Counted from the first letter of the stretch, positions 18,368 to 27,899 are shown. The stretch: 51,820 nucleotides of DNA from Betaproteobacteria bacterium (GCA_028291945.1 JAQGNH010000521.1:1-51820); one strand, 5' to 3'. The notes: generated from the sequence alone by a model not told the origin. Made by a program: numbers and translations.

Positions 18368-19105
18368 ATGGGGACACGACAAGGCACGCACTGCGGGCAG
18401 TTTTCTGGATGGATAGTCGCGATGAGGGTCGCCCTGCTGCTCGCAGCACCTTCGCTCGGATGCAGCGCGGCGGAACTAGCGCCGGGGCGTGCTACGCCGG
18501 ATGAACAGCGTGCGGCACGCGCGGCGCAGCAGGCGGCCTGGGTCAAGGCTGCCGAAGCGCGAACCGATTTCACCGTGCGGGGGGTGCGTCTGGGCATAAC
18601 TTTGCCGGAGCTCGAAAGCAAACTCGGCTCGGAAGTCGTTGAGGTCCGGCCCGAACGCAAACCAGGCTGGAAACCGCCTGCGTATTCCGCGTACCAGGAG
18701 ACCCTCCGGCTCGCGGATGGCTCGAAGCTCACGGCCGGATTCAGCTCCCCGGTGAGCGGAAGCTTGAGCGGCATGATCATGTACGAGCAGACGCTGCGCG
18801 AGGGTCCGACGCCCGAAAAGCTGCTGGGTGAGCTGACCGCCCGCTACGGTGCGCCCGATGAGGGTGGCGCCTCGGGCTGGTGGCTCACGTGGCACCTCAA
18901 GAGCCGCGCGCCTGTCGCCGACAACCTGGGATCGTTTCTCAAGATCCATTTCCGCACGGGTCAGGATGGCAAGGTCGAGTATTTCCGGGCAGTCCTGAAC
19001 GACTACAAATTCATGATGCTGGACGAGCAGAACGCGGCCGAGTCGCGCCGCTCGGCCGAACGGCGCGACTACGAGCGCCAGAAATCCGACAACGTGAAAT
19101 TCTGA
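18368..19105 (+). CDS. Hypothetical exported or lipid-anchored protein
   Basis: A 245-residue protein with a hydrophobic segment at about residues 19-36 (MRVALLLAAPSLGCSAAEL), possibly with a lipobox at LGC if translation starts at the second ATG (18422). The first ATG (18368) follows GAGG by eight bases and is kept. The body has FTVRGVRLGITLPELESKLG, similar in style to short repeats that follow 'VRLGMTPEEV' in many exported proteins, a WWLTWHL core and a charged coiled tail. No family is certain. It is divergent from the ATPase gene (136 bp apart). Confidence 0.7.
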   Translation: MGTRQGTHCGQFSGWIVAMRVALLLAAPSLGCSAAELAPGRATPDEQRAARAAQQAAWVKAAEARTDFTVRGVRLGITLPELESKLGSEVVEVRPERKPGWKPPAYSAYQETLRLADGSKLTAGFSSPVSGSLSGMIMYEQTLREGPTPEKLLGELTARYGAPDEGGASGWWLTWHLKSRAPVADNLGSFLKIHFRTGQDGKVEYFRAVLNDYKFMMLDEQNAAESRRSAERRDYERQKSDNVKF

Positions 19106-19258
19106 CCTTCCGAGGTCGGCGCGCCGCAGGCCGAGCCGACGGCACACGCGCACGGGTACCGGGCATAGCATCCCCAATCGGTGCATTCCGATGTTTTCTG
19201 AGCTGCGCGCGATAAGCTCTCGCTTGGATCGATTACGTTCTAAACATTCGGAGATACG

Positions 19259-20257
19259 ATGACGTTCGAAGCACGACGTTGGACCCGTGTGCCGCAAGCA
19301 TTTAGCGCTGCGGCGGCAATCATTTTTCTGGCAGGACCCGTGCTCGGTCTAGCGCAGAGTTATCCGAATCGGCCGATCCGCATGATCGTGCCGTTCGGTC
19401 CGGGAGGTGGATCCGATTTCGTCGGTCGACTCTCCGCGCAGAAGTTGAGCGAGCAGATGGGCCAGCAAGTCGTCGTCGACAACCGGACAGGTGCCGCGTC
19501 TCTCATCGGGACCGAGATCGCTCAGCGCGCGGCTCCCGACGGCTACACCCTGTTATTGGGCGACACCGGCCTCACGATCAATCTGGCCTATTACAAGAAC
19601 GCGAAGTACGATGCGGTAAAGGATTTCGATCCGATCACGGTTGTCGCCGACACCCCTTACATTCTGGCGGTGAATCCGAACTTGCCGTATGCCACCAGCC
19701 TGAAGGACTTCATCGCTGCAGCGAAAGCGCAACCCGGGAAGTTCAGTCTCGGATCGTCCGGCGCGGGAAGCGGAACGCACTTCTCGGGTGAGCTGTTCCG
19801 GTTGCGCGCGGGCATCGACATGATCCACGTGCCGTACAAAGGAGGCGGTGCCGTCCTTGCCGATGTCGTCGCCGGTCACATACAGTCCACCATGACGACC
19901 GCTCCGGCAGCGCTGCCTCTCGTCAAGTCGGGCCGCCTGCGAATCCTTGCCGCGGCTTCTGCCAAGCGCAGCCCGTTGCTGCCGGACGTGCCCACCTTCG
20001 CGGAGAGCGGTGTGAGCGACGTGCTCGTCAGCAACTGGTACGGCGTTCTAAGTGTCGGCGGCACACCGCAGCCGATCATCAAGCGATTGCATGAGGAACT
20101 CTCGCGCGCGATAGCATCGCCGGACGTGCGCGAGCGGCTTACGACGAGCGGGCTCCAGCCTGCGCCGGTCACACCCGAGCAGTTCCGCAGGAACATCGCG
20201 GCCGAGGTCGAGCGCTGGAAGCGCGTCGTGAAGGAAAGCGGAATTCGACAGGAATAG
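19259..20257 (+). CDS. Bug/TctC family periplasmic substrate-binding protein (3)
   Basis: A 332-residue receptor with an ATG at 19259 eight bases after a GGAG-type site. The signal peptide ends near GLAQ-SYPN. Family marks are YPNRPIRMIVPFGPGGGSDFV, VDNRTGAAS, APDGYTLL, HVPYKGGG and a closing VVKESGIRQE. It differs from most neighbours in having a YKNAKYDAVKDFDPI segment in place of KLPYDP. It stands alone, with no permease. Ligand unknown. Confidence 0.9.
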   Translation: MTFEARRWTRVPQAFSAAAAIIFLAGPVLGLAQSYPNRPIRMIVPFGPGGGSDFVGRLSAQKLSEQMGQQVVVDNRTGAASLIGTEIAQRAAPDGYTLLLGDTGLTINLAYYKNAKYDAVKDFDPITVVADTPYILAVNPNLPYATSLKDFIAAAKAQPGKFSLGSSGAGSGTHFSGELFRLRAGIDMIHVPYKGGGAVLADVVAGHIQSTMTTAPAALPLVKSGRLRILAAASAKRSPLLPDVPTFAESGVSDVLVSNWYGVLSVGGTPQPIIKRLHEELSRAIASPDVRERLTTSGLQPAPVTPEQFRRNIAAEVERWKRVVKESGIRQE

Positions 20258-20396
20258 GGAACCGCTCTGACGCAATTAAACTCGTCGCCACGCGCAGCGC
20301 GTTTCTCCAGAGCGCTTCATGCGCCACCAAAGTATGTACGCAACTTCGATTATCTGGTACAACGGCCTCTGCAACTTTTTGCTGTCAAAGGGGACG

Positions 20397-20678
20397 ATGA
20401 ATATTTTCAGACGAGTTGCGCAGATTTTGCAGGTCACCCGCACGTTGCACGATGCGCCCGATGCCGGCAAGCGCACGCCGGCTCGCAAGTCGGATGATTG
20501 GCGGCAGGCGCGCCTGGCGGAGGCCGCCCAGAAGTACGGCAAACCCTTCAAGTGTGCGAGCGACGATATGCCGCGTGAAGTGATCGTCGGCGGGAAACAT
20601 CTGGTCGCTGTCCCGAGTGGCAGAGGAGCGACTCGCCGGCTGGACAAAATGTCCGATCAGCAGGAGCGGTACGAATAG
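20397..20678 (+). CDS. Small cytoplasmic protein of unknown function
   Basis: A 93-residue basic protein beginning MNIFRRVAQILQVTRTLHD. The ATG at 20397 follows AAAGGGG; an in-frame ATG at 20319 would add 26 residues without a good ribosome-binding site. The sequence has a charged middle (ARKSDDWRQARLAEAAQKYG) and no signal peptide or known motif. It follows the Bug gene by 139 bp and may be separate. Confidence 0.55.
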   Translation: MNIFRRVAQILQVTRTLHDAPDAGKRTPARKSDDWRQARLAEAAQKYGKPFKCASDDMPREVIVGGKHLVAVPSGRGATRRLDKMSDQQERYE

Positions 20679-20731
20679 GCTTCGGATCGCTCCGTACGTC
20701 AGCCGCCTAAGCCGGGCACGTCGAGGCGCAA

Positions 20732-21778
20732 TTACGAGCGCTCGTGTGGCGTGACGTTCACTGATAGGCGGCGTCCGCGCCGGAGCAGGGCGAGGTCGAG
20801 TGGTTTCCCGACACGCTCTTCTGAAAGCAACCGGTGTATATCGTCGAAGCCCGACACCGGCGTGCCGTCCAGACCGATCACAAGGTCTCCGGGCTGGACA
20901 CCCGCTGCTTCTGCCGCACCGGCGGGCTCGAGTGCGGTGACGCGCAACGCAGCTGACGTCGGCAACGCAAAATGGCGGACGACGCGCCGTGACAGCGGCG
21001 TGTTCTCGCCCGAGATGCCAAGACGTGCGCGGCGCACGCGGCCGTGCCGGAGCAGCTCGATCACCGTGACTTTCGCGCTATCGATCGCGGTAGCGAAGCA
21101 AATCCCCTGAGCGCCGCCAATGATCGCGGTGTTCACGCCGATCACTTCCGCTCTCGAGTTAAGCAAGGGTCCGCCCGAATTTCCCGGATTCAACGCCGCA
21201 TCGGTTTGGATGACGTCGTCCATCAGGCGACCGGTCGTTGCCCGCAAAGAGCGGCCCAGCGCAGAGACCACACCCGCGGTGACCGTGCACTGAAACCCGA
21301 ATGGATTGCCGATTGCAATGACGAGTTGTCCGACTCGTACTTGCTTGGACTGACCCAGTGTGACCGCCGGCAGCTTGTCTGCATCGATGCGCAGTACTGC
21401 GATATCGGTGTCGGGGTCATCTCCGATCAACCCGGCCGCGAAAGTCCGGCCGTCTTCGAGCGCAACCGTGACGCTCGCCGCGCCGTTGACGACATGACTG
21501 TTGGTGACGATCAGTCCGTCGGGTGTGAAGATGAACCCGGAGCCGGAGCCCTTGATCTCGTGCCCACTGTCTCGGGTCGTCTTCCGGGTTACCTCGATGA
21601 ACACGACGGAAGGACTCACCTGCTCGGCGGTTCCCGCGACCGCACGTGAATAGGCGTCGAGCAGATCGTCGTCACCGGCAGGTGCCGAGCTTCGCGCTGA
21701 CGGCTCCTGCATTGCATCGCCGAGGAGCGCAATCACTGGAAGATGTTCCAGAAAGGATGAAGGTGAGGGAGTACTCAT
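20732..21778 (-). CDS. S1C serine protease with PDZ domain, no signal peptide
   Basis: A 348-residue DegP/HtrA-family protease. The triad is visible: H95 in VTNSHVV, D125 in DTDIAVLR and S201 in NPGNSGGP. A single PDZ domain follows at about 245-345 (LRVTALEPAGAAEAAGVQPGD). DegP-type enzymes normally carry a signal peptide or membrane anchor. Here the N-terminus (MSTPSPSSFLEHLPVIALLG) is at most weakly hydrophobic, and starting at the earlier GTG/ATG (21853) does not add one. It may be cytoplasmic. The start is uncertain because neither candidate has a strong ribosome-binding site. Confidence 0.88.
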   Translation of the reverse strand: MSTPSPSSFLEHLPVIALLGDAMQEPSARSSAPAGDDDLLDAYSRAVAGTAEQVSPSVVFIEVTRKTTRDSGHEIKGSGSGFIFTPDGLIVTNSHVVNGAASVTVALEDGRTFAAGLIGDDPDTDIAVLRIDADKLPAVTLGQSKQVRVGQLVIAIGNPFGFQCTVTAGVVSALGRSLRATTGRLMDDVIQTDAALNPGNSGGPLLNSRAEVIGVNTAIIGGAQGICFATAIDSAKVTVIELLRHGRVRRARLGISGENTPLSRRVVRHFALPTSAALRVTALEPAGAAEAAGVQPGDLVIGLDGTPVSGFDDIHRLLSEERVGKPLDLALLRRGRRLSVNVTPHERS

Positions 21779-21921
21779 CGTCGGAAGATGGGGACTGTGA
21801 TCCTGGATCTCAAGAGACGCGCCCGCGCGGGTTGTTGCGGCCGAAGCCGACATCGACGCACGCGATCGAACCCGCTAATCTGCACAGGCGTTGCAACTGA
21901 AACATCTCAGCCGGAACCAAC

Positions 21922-22704
21922 ATGCAGGACCGCACTCGTTTTGAAACCGGGATCGACGTGCTTAAACAGATCGGCGGCCCCGATTACGCTCAGCCACTGG
22001 AAACGCTGAGCGAGGTCGCCCCTGACCTCGTTAGATTCACGGTCGAGTTCGCTTATGGCGACGTGATGTCGAGACCCGCGCTCGATCTGAAGACGCGTCA
22101 GCTTGCAACAGTGGCGGCGCTGGCCGCGATGGCGCGCGCGCAGCCGCAACTTCGGTTTCACATCAACGGTGCGCTCAATGTCGGCTGTTCGCCTGCCGAA
22201 ATCGTCGAGGTGATCTTGTTAGGCACCGTTTACGCAGGCTTCCCGGCCGCGCTCAACGGTGTCTTCGCGGCGAACGATGTATTCCGGCAGCGCGGAATCA
22301 ACCTCACTGGCGTACACATCGAAGAGAGCGATGAGCGTTACGCTCGCGGAATGCGCACGCTCGAGGCCGTCAGCGGCGGTGCAGGCGCGGAGGTGATACG
22401 CAATCTTCGCGACATCGCGCCAGACCTTGCTCGCTTCGTCATCGAATTCTCATACGGCGATATCATCTCGAGGCCGATCCTGAGTGATCGGATCAAAGAG
22501 CTTTGTACCGTCGGCATGCTGACTGCGCTCGGGACCGCGCAGCCGCAATTAAAAGTACACCTGAGCGCCGCGCTGAATACCGGCGCATCCCGCGAAGAGA
22601 TCGTCGAAGTGATTCAGCAGATGGCGGTATATGCCGGATTTCCGGCGGCGCTCAACGGCATCGGTGCGGCGAAGCAGATCTTTGCAGGCGCTGGAATTAC
22701 CTGA
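21922..22704 (+). CDS. Tandem carboxymuconolactone-decarboxylase-family protein
   Basis: A 260-residue protein made of two copies of the CMD fold, about 30-125 and 160-255. The repeats match closely: [20 protein letters not shown] against [20 protein letters not shown], and [11 protein letters not shown] occurs in both. Canonical PcaC-type enzymes have one such domain and AhpD-type enzymes have a CxxC; here there is no CxxC, only single Cys residues. A role in aromatic ring-cleavage or as a CMD-fold hydroperoxidase cannot be decided. It runs into the FKBP gene: their 3' ends overlap by eight bases. Confidence 0.87.
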   Translation: MQDRTRFETGIDVLKQIGGPDYAQPLETLSEVAPDLVRFTVEFAYGDVMSRPALDLKTRQLATVAALAAMARAQPQLRFHINGALNVGCSPAEIVEVILLGTVYAGFPAALNGVFAANDVFRQRGINLTGVHIEESDERYARGMRTLEAVSGGAGAEVIRNLRDIAPDLARFVIEFSYGDIISRPILSDRIKELCTVGMLTALGTAQPQLKVHLSAALNTGASREEIVEVIQQMAVYAGFPAALNGIGAAKQIFAGAGIT

Positions 22705-23113
22705 CTTTGAGCAATTCGACTTCGAAAACTAATGTCGCGCCCGGAGGAATAACGCCACCCGCGCCGCGGCTGCCGTATCCGAGCTCCGGGGGAATCGTAA
22801 GCTTGCGCGTCCCACCCACCTTCATGCCCTGAACGCCTTCGTCCCATCCCTTTATGACTCTGCCGCCGCCCAGAGGGAATTCGAAAGGTTGTCCACGGTC
22901 CTTGCTCGAGTCGAATTTCTTGCCGTCAGTCAGCCAGCCGGTGTAATGCACGGACACTGTTTTACCTGTAGTCGCGACGTCGCCGTCACCTTGCTTGATA
23001 TCCTCGTATTTCAGACCCGAGGCAGTCGTCGTCGTTTCGGACATTGTGGCACCCTGCGAAAAAGTCGGTGAGAGCAAGCCGAGCATGACCAACGCGGCAA
23101 ACACAGATTTCAT
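22697..23113 (-). CDS. FKBP-type peptidyl-prolyl isomerase, secreted
   Basis: A 138-residue proline isomerase with a signal peptide ([19 protein letters not shown]) and one FKBP domain (about 30-138). Active-pocket residues lie in [34 protein letters not shown] and the closing [17 protein letters not shown]. It should help fold periplasmic proteins. ATG 23113 follows AGGAG by ten bases. Its last eight bases overlap the convergent CMD gene. Confidence 0.93.
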   Translation of the reverse strand: MKSVFAALVMLGLLSPTFSQGATMSETTTTASGLKYEDIKQGDGDVATTGKTVSVHYTGWLTDGKKFDSSKDRGQPFEFPLGGGRVIKGWDEGVQGMKVGGTRKLTIPPELGYGSRGAGGVIPPGATLVFEVELLKVR

Positions 23114-23349
23114 GAATAAGGATCTCCTGTTGTGCATCCATGGAACGCGCACGCGATCCGGCTGCATGGGGCCATGCTAAGCCATTCTGAATGAGTGGCA
23201 AGTATACCGCGGGACCCGCCGCTGAGCTTTTCTGACGATGCGATTAGCGCTTGGGGCGCCACGCAATCTACCGATAGAATCATTAGGTAATGACCGCGCA
23301 CGCATGTGGCGGGGACACTTGTGCAACTCTTCAGTAGGAGCGCAGCAAC

Positions 23350-25239
23350 ATGGAAACGCGTCTCGATATCCACGTACGCACAGCGGTTCTCGACGGAAAG
23401 CCTTTTAGCGATGCCGGTGCGTATGAAAAGATCGCCGGCACGATGCACTTCGCCATCGATCCGGATCATCCGCTGCATCGGCAGATTACGGACATAGACG
23501 CTGTCCAGAAGAACTTGAACGGTCGCGTCGAGTTCTCCGCCGACTTTCATCTTTTGAAGCCCGCTGATGCACGCAAGGGCAACGGCCGCTTGCTTCTGGA
23601 CGTACCAAACCGCGGGCGCAAAGTCGCGCTCGGCATGTTCAACAGCACGCAACGCGTTCCCGATCCGAAGACACCGGCAGATTTCGGCAACGGTTTTCTG
23701 ATGCGCCAGGGCTACACGGTAGCCTGGATCGGCTGGCAACCTGACGTGCCGCGCGTGGATGGTTTGATGGCGCTCGACGTGCCGCGCGCGATCGGCGTTA
23801 CTGGGTTCATACGCTGCGAGCTCAGACCGAATACTCGGGTGGATACGTTGCCGCTCGCCGACCGCTATCACGTGCCGAATGCGACAGTCGATCTCGACGA
23901 CCCACACGCGAGGCTCACTGTGCGGGAGCACGCAGGCGCTGCAGCAGTCGAGGTTCCGCGGACGGCCTGGCGATTTTCCGATCCCGGCCACATCACCTTG
24001 ATCGGCGGCTTCAAGCCTGGATCTATTTACCACGCGGTCTATCGCTCGGCCAATCCGCAGCTCGTGGGCCTGGGTTTTCTCGCAGTGCGCGACACGGCGG
24101 CATGGCTGCGCTGGGGATCTGCTGCGAGCGGTAACCCGTGCGCCGACGCGCTTCAGCGTGCGTATCTGTTCGGTGTCTCGCAGAGCGGGCGCTTCCTGCG
24201 TCAAATGCTGTTCCTCGGCCTCGATGAGGACGAGCAGGGAAGAATCGTGTTCGATGGCGTGATGCCGCACGTCGCTGGCGGCCGCCGGGGCGAATTCAAC
24301 CTGCGGCTCGGCCAGCCTTCCCTGAATGCAATCGAATCAGTGGGCAGTCTTCCTCCACACAATGATGAGGGCGTGTTCAAGCGCCTGCGACAGCGTGGAC
24401 GCGTTCCGCGCATTCTCGCGACCAATACGGCCGCCGAGTACTGGCGCGGCGACGGTTCGCTCATCCACACGGACTCGGACGGGCGCAGCGACGCGGAACC
24501 AGCGGACTTCGTGCGGACGTATCTGTTTGCGGGAACGCAGCACACACCCGGCGCGCTGCCGCCACTTTCGGCTGATCCGAACACCGGCAGCCGGGGCTAT
24601 CATCGTTTCAACGTCGTCGACTACGCGCCGCTGCTCCGCGCGGCGCTTGTCAATCTTGACCGCTGGGTGAGCGATAGCGTCGAGCCGCCTCCGAGCGCGT
24701 TTCCACGGATCGCAGAAGGGACTGCTGTCGAAGCCGAGTCTCTCGGCGCCTTCTTTCGAGCGCTGCCCGCAATGCGCTTTCCGGACCGCGTCGAGCGGCC
24801 GGTGCGCCTCGATTTCGGTCCAGACATCGATCGAGGAATCGCTGCATATCCGCCTGCACCGGGCGCGCCCTACCGAAGTTACGTGTCGAGCATCGACGCG
24901 GATGGGAACGAGCTCGCGGGCATACGGCCTCCGGAGCTGGCGGCGCCGCTTTCAACGTACACCGGATGGAATCCGCGTCATCCCGATCAGGGTGCGCCAG
25001 GCGACCTCATGTCGATGATGGGCTCGACGTCGCCGTTCCAGCTCACCCGAGCTGCCCGTGAGCGCACCGGTGATCCGCGCCTGTCGATTGCGGAGCGCTA
25101 TCTGTCACGAGCAGCGTACCTCGAGCGCGTGCGCGAGACGACACGCAAACTTATTGCCGCGCGTCATGTGCTCGCGGAAGATCTCGAGGCGATCATCGAT
25201 CGGGCAGGGCGGCTGTGGGATTGGGTACATGCGACATGA
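23350..25239 (+). CDS. Large alpha/beta hydrolase domain protein
   Basis: A 629-residue protein of the large bacterial 'alpha/beta hydrolase domain' family. Typical marks are the N-terminal GAYEKIAGTMHFAIDP, LLLDVPNRGRK, FGNGFLMRQGYTVAWIGWQ, and the nucleophile elbow G275-V-S277-Q-S279-G. The central WTRxGxxP-like region and GFLAVRDTAAWLRWG also fit. It has no signal peptide, so it is cytoplasmic. ATG 23350 follows AGGAG by nine bases. Members are esterase-like with largely unknown substrates. It is a single transcript, facing the lipoprotein pair. Confidence 0.86.
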   Translation: METRLDIHVRTAVLDGKPFSDAGAYEKIAGTMHFAIDPDHPLHRQITDIDAVQKNLNGRVEFSADFHLLKPADARKGNGRLLLDVPNRGRKVALGMFNSTQRVPDPKTPADFGNGFLMRQGYTVAWIGWQPDVPRVDGLMALDVPRAIGVTGFIRCELRPNTRVDTLPLADRYHVPNATVDLDDPHARLTVREHAGAAAVEVPRTAWRFSDPGHITLIGGFKPGSIYHAVYRSANPQLVGLGFLAVRDTAAWLRWGSAASGNPCADALQRAYLFGVSQSGRFLRQMLFLGLDEDEQGRIVFDGVMPHVAGGRRGEFNLRLGQPSLNAIESVGSLPPHNDEGVFKRLRQRGRVPRILATNTAAEYWRGDGSLIHTDSDGRSDAEPADFVRTYLFAGTQHTPGALPPLSADPNTGSRGYHRFNVVDYAPLLRAALVNLDRWVSDSVEPPPSAFPRIAEGTAVEAESLGAFFRALPAMRFPDRVERPVRLDFGPDIDRGIAAYPPAPGAPYRSYVSSIDADGNELAGIRPPELAAPLSTYTGWNPRHPDQGAPGDLMSMMGSTSPFQLTRAARERTGDPRLSIAERYLSRAAYLERVRETTRKLIAARHVLAEDLEAIIDRAGRLWDWVHAT

Positions 25240-25265
25240 TGCGCTGAACCGTCCGTGGGAAGCAG

Positions 25266-25281
25266 GATGTTCTTGAACATC
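25266..25281. terminator. Small inverted repeat between convergent genes
   Basis: GATGTTC-tt-GAACATC, a perfect 7-bp palindrome with a two-base loop, 26 bases after the hydrolase stop and 27 before the stop of the facing lipoprotein gene. It has no adjoining T run. It could be a weak bidirectional stop or a protein-binding site. Confidence 0.3.
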
Positions 25282-25307
25282 AGACTTTCCCGGAATCTGC
25301 ACTCGAC

Positions 25308-25763
25308 TCAAGCCGTGCGCCAGGTGCCATCCGGCTGGCGGCACGCTGTGCCACGGACGACTTCATTGCGTCCCCCGATTTCCGCAACGGTCTCGAAATT
25401 GCGGCACGGACCGGACGCGCTGTCATAGGTTCGCGTTGGAGTAACCGTGTACACGTTTCCGGTATCCGGGTTGCGCCATGTCGTCGGCGTTCCCGACCTG
25501 CTGGTCTCCAGCGCTGAAGCGGTCTTCAACTGGTCCACCGTATCCATCGTCCTTCCGACCGAGCTGCCGAGGAATGCGCCGAGCATTGTTCCAGCTATGG
25601 TTGCAGCAGTGCGTCCGCTGCCGCCCCCAACCTGAGCGCCGAGCACTCCGCCAAGAACCGCCCCCGTTGCGGCGCCGATACCTTCCTGGGGGGGCGGCGT
25701 TTCACAGCCGGCAAACGCAAATGCAATTGCCAACGCGATGGTGCAAGCACTATACGAGTTCAC
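25308..25763 (-). CDS. Glycine-zipper outer-membrane lipoprotein
   Basis: A 151-residue lipoprotein. It starts at a GTG (25763) with GGAG six bases before it. The signal ends in the lipobox FAGC. The mature part opens with a glycine zipper (GAATGAVLGGVLGAQVGGG and GTMLGAFLGSSVG), then a domain seen in small surface lipoproteins (WRNPDTGNVYTVTPTRTYD, CRNFET, GTACRQPDGTW). It should sit in the outer membrane facing the periplasm. It follows the next lipoprotein gene by 13 bp, one operon. Confidence 0.85.
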   Translation of the reverse strand: MNSYSACTIALAIAFAFAGCETPPPQEGIGAATGAVLGGVLGAQVGGGSGRTAATIAGTMLGAFLGSSVGRTMDTVDQLKTASALETSRSGTPTTWRNPDTGNVYTVTPTRTYDSASGPCRNFETVAEIGGRNEVVRGTACRQPDGTWRTA

Positions 25764-25776
25764 GGTTGTCTCCGTT

Positions 25777-26193
25777 TCAAAACCAGGGCCAGGGGTCCCA
25801 GAGCTCCCAGCGGAAAGCCGCATCGCGGAGCGCCTGTGCCGTCATCAACTGCTCGTCCGCGATCTGCTTCTGCAGACGCAGTTGCTGAAACCGGGAGTAC
25901 TGCTGCTGATCGCCGACCCAGATGCACTGGCATACCTCGGGGTCCGCATAGATGTAGTAAGGCGCGCCGTTACGGTGAATAACGACGAACTTGTGCGGCG
26001 GTAGGTTCCCTGCTTCCGTAGTTTTTTCGGCCGAGTCCGCACGCTTCATCGTAAAGCCTGCGGCCGCAAGCAGGTCCTCCGTTTCGCGGATTTCTGATTG
26101 CCGAAAGCTCGCGCATCCGCACATCATCGCTGCAAGCAGGAGCGTCAATACACCAGCCGAACTGCTGATCGTCCAGCTTGTGCGCACTCTCAT
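25777..26193 (-). CDS. Lipoprotein of unknown function
   Basis: A 138-residue protein with a lipoprotein signal (hydrophobic core GVLTLLLAAMMC, box MCGC). The mature part has ETEDLLAAAGFTMKRAD, a beta pair around FVVIHRNGAPYYIYADPEV, then a coiled, Gln-rich stretch (QQYSRFQQLRLQKQIADEQ) and a WELWDPWPWF end. I do not know the family. ATG 26193 follows AAAGGA. It is cotranscribed with the glycine-zipper lipoprotein. Confidence 0.75.
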   Translation of the reverse strand: MRVRTSWTISSSAGVLTLLLAAMMCGCASFRQSEIRETEDLLAAAGFTMKRADSAEKTTEAGNLPPHKFVVIHRNGAPYYIYADPEVCQCIWVGDQQQYSRFQQLRLQKQIADEQLMTAQALRDAAFRWELWDPWPWF

Positions 26194-26320
26194 TGCAATG
26201 TCCTTTCCCAGCGGATCGACATCGCGCGCGGGACAGCGCAATGCCACTCGAGCCTACAAGAGCGGCCCTGCAGCGTTCTTCCCCGTCCTTGTGCTTCTGT
26301 ATCCGGAAAGTGCGCACCGA

Positions 26321-26347
26321 TAAAAAAGCGGCGCCCGCAGGCGCCGC
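26321..26347 (-). terminator. Rho-independent terminator of the 85-residue lipoprotein gene
   Basis: Perfect 8-bp stem GCGGCGCC / GGCGCCGC (26328-26335 and 26340-26347) with a four-base loop. On the minus strand it is followed by six T residues. It lies 52 bases after the stop of the upstream small lipoprotein gene. Confidence 0.9.
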
Positions 26348-26399
26348 ATACAAACAAACTTCTAGTCCGAAGACTACGGTGGGCGGTACAGGGTAATGC

Positions 26400-26657
26400 T
26401 CAGTCCATGCCTTCGCCGCTCGACACGGCTTCGCGTTCGCCTTGTGTTCCAACGCTCACGGATCCGGTGCCGCTATTCGCGCTTCCGGCTGGATCCTGCA
26501 TCGATGCGGACTGGTCGGTCGAGTAGCCATATCCGCTCGAACCTGCGCTGCTGGTTGTACCGGTTGCATCTCCGCTGTCCAACGTGCGCATGTCACTGCA
26601 CGCTGCGGTAGAAAGTGCAATTGCGAAACTGGCTGCGATAGTCAGTATCCTGATCAT
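26400..26657 (-). CDS. Small Ser/Gly-rich lipoprotein
   Basis: An 85-residue lipoprotein: signal MIRILTIAASFAIALSTAAC with the lipid-bearing Cys at 20, then a disordered, Ser/Gly/Thr-rich mature chain with no fold signature. ATG 26657 follows AGGAG by six bases. It is monocistronic and ends at a strong terminator. Function unknown; composition suggests a surface or stress-related filler protein, but this is only an inference. Confidence 0.75.
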   Translation of the reverse strand: MIRILTIAASFAIALSTAACSDMRTLDSGDATGTTSSAGSSGYGYSTDQSASMQDPAGSANSGTGSVSVGTQGEREAVSSGEGMD

Positions 26658-26903
26658 GACGAGCTCCTGTTGTAATGGATGGCGCCGGTAGCGTGCGCAA
26701 CCGGCAAGAGAGTGCAATCGGTAACGCCTGGTTGCGTTTCTCGTGAGTGCCAGTCTCTGCCAGGACTGTCTCGCGATGATCTCAGCTGCATCGCGATTCG
26801 AGAACAAATCGCGACACGCAATCGTGAGACTCAGGAAGCTGGCGTTAGCAGTGAAGGCAGCCGGGCACAGCGTTAGCGCGCACGGTTGAGGCGGCGCGTC
26901 TCA

Positions 26904-27899
26904 TCACAACTTGAGCAGTCGTATCGCGTTTGCACCAAGTATCTGCTGCTTCTGGCCTTCGGTAAGCGTTCTCATCCCGGTCACGATCTTCACCGGCTCT
27001 TCGTACGCGATGTCGAAGCAGTAGTCGCTGCCCATCATGATGCGATCGGCGCCGACCAGATCGACGAGGTCCTGCAGAATTTCTTCATCGTAGCTGATCG
27101 TATCGTACGTGAATCGCTTGAGATATTCGCTCGGTGGACGGGGAATCGTCTTGCACTCGTTGCGTGTATGGAAACCCCGGTCGAGACGCCCGCGCAGGAT
27201 CGGCAGGGCTCCGCCTGCATGCGGAAGGCAGATCTCCAGTTTCGGGAAAGCGTCGAGCACTCCGCCGTAGATCAGGTGCGATGCCGCGAGAGCGGTTTCG
27301 AAGGGATTGCCGCAGAGATTGATGAGATAGAACTGCTTCATCCGTTCATTGTTGATCATCATCGGATGAAGAAACAGCGGAAGCCCAAGATCGGCCATGC
27401 GCTCATAGACCGGAAAGAAACTGGGATCGGACAGCTCGCGGTCGCGAACGGAGGTCGCCATGTAGATGCCGTGAATACCGGGAAGCTTTGCTGCGCGATC
27501 GAGCTCCTCGAGCGCAAGCTTCGGATTCTGCATCGGCAGGCAGGCAAATCCGATCAGGCGGTCGGGATGCTGCCTGTGTGCGGCACAGATCGCGTCATTG
27601 AATGCGACACACAGCTGCATACCGAGATCGTCGTCAGCCCAGTACACCATCGGCTGTGTCAGCGATAGAGCGTGGATCTTCACGCCCTGGCGATCCATCT
27701 CTTTGAGCCTTGCATCGATATCGATGAAGAGCGGTGTGATGGGACCCGTGCGCAGGAGCAGACCGACTTGTATGAATCTGCGCCCTTGCGGATCGCTCGT
27801 CACCGTAGCGCCGACGCGATGGCCATGCTTCGCAATCAGCTCGATGTAGGATTCGGGAAAGTAGTGGGCGTGGATGTCGATCGTGGGCGCCGAGGGCAC
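26904..27899 (-). CDS. ACMSD-type amidohydrolase / decarboxylase
   Basis: A 331-residue metal-dependent TIM-barrel enzyme of the aminocarboxymuconate-semialdehyde decarboxylase group. Visible sites are H10-x-H12 in IDIHAHYFPE, LPLFLHPMM (metal His), LPHAGGALPILRGRLDRG, and MMGSDYCFD carrying the catalytic Asp. Members carry out non-oxidative decarboxylation or hydrolysis of aromatic acids. The start is a GTG at 27899 preceded by AAAGGAGGAG. It lies 158 bp downstream of a Bug gene read in the same direction, consistent with uptake and breakdown of an acid. Confidence 0.88.
   Translation of the reverse strand: MPSAPTIDIHAHYFPESYIELIAKHGHRVGATVTSDPQGRRFIQVGLLLRTGPITPLFIDIDARLKEMDRQGVKIHALSLTQPMVYWADDDLGMQLCVAFNDAICAAHRQHPDRLIGFACLPMQNPKLALEELDRAAKLPGIHGIYMATSVRDRELSDPSFFPVYERMADLGLPLFLHPMMINNERMKQFYLINLCGNPFETALAASHLIYGGVLDAFPKLEICLPHAGGALPILRGRLDRGFHTRNECKTIPRPPSEYLKRFTYDTISYDEEILQDLVDLVGADRIMMGSDYCFDIAYEEPVKIVTGMRTLTEGQKQQILGANAIRLLKL

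Noticed and set aside
23110-24270. Long minus-strand frame of 386 codons across the FKBP start and the large hydrolase
   Set aside because: It overlaps two well-supported genes in antisense and has no recognisable motif.
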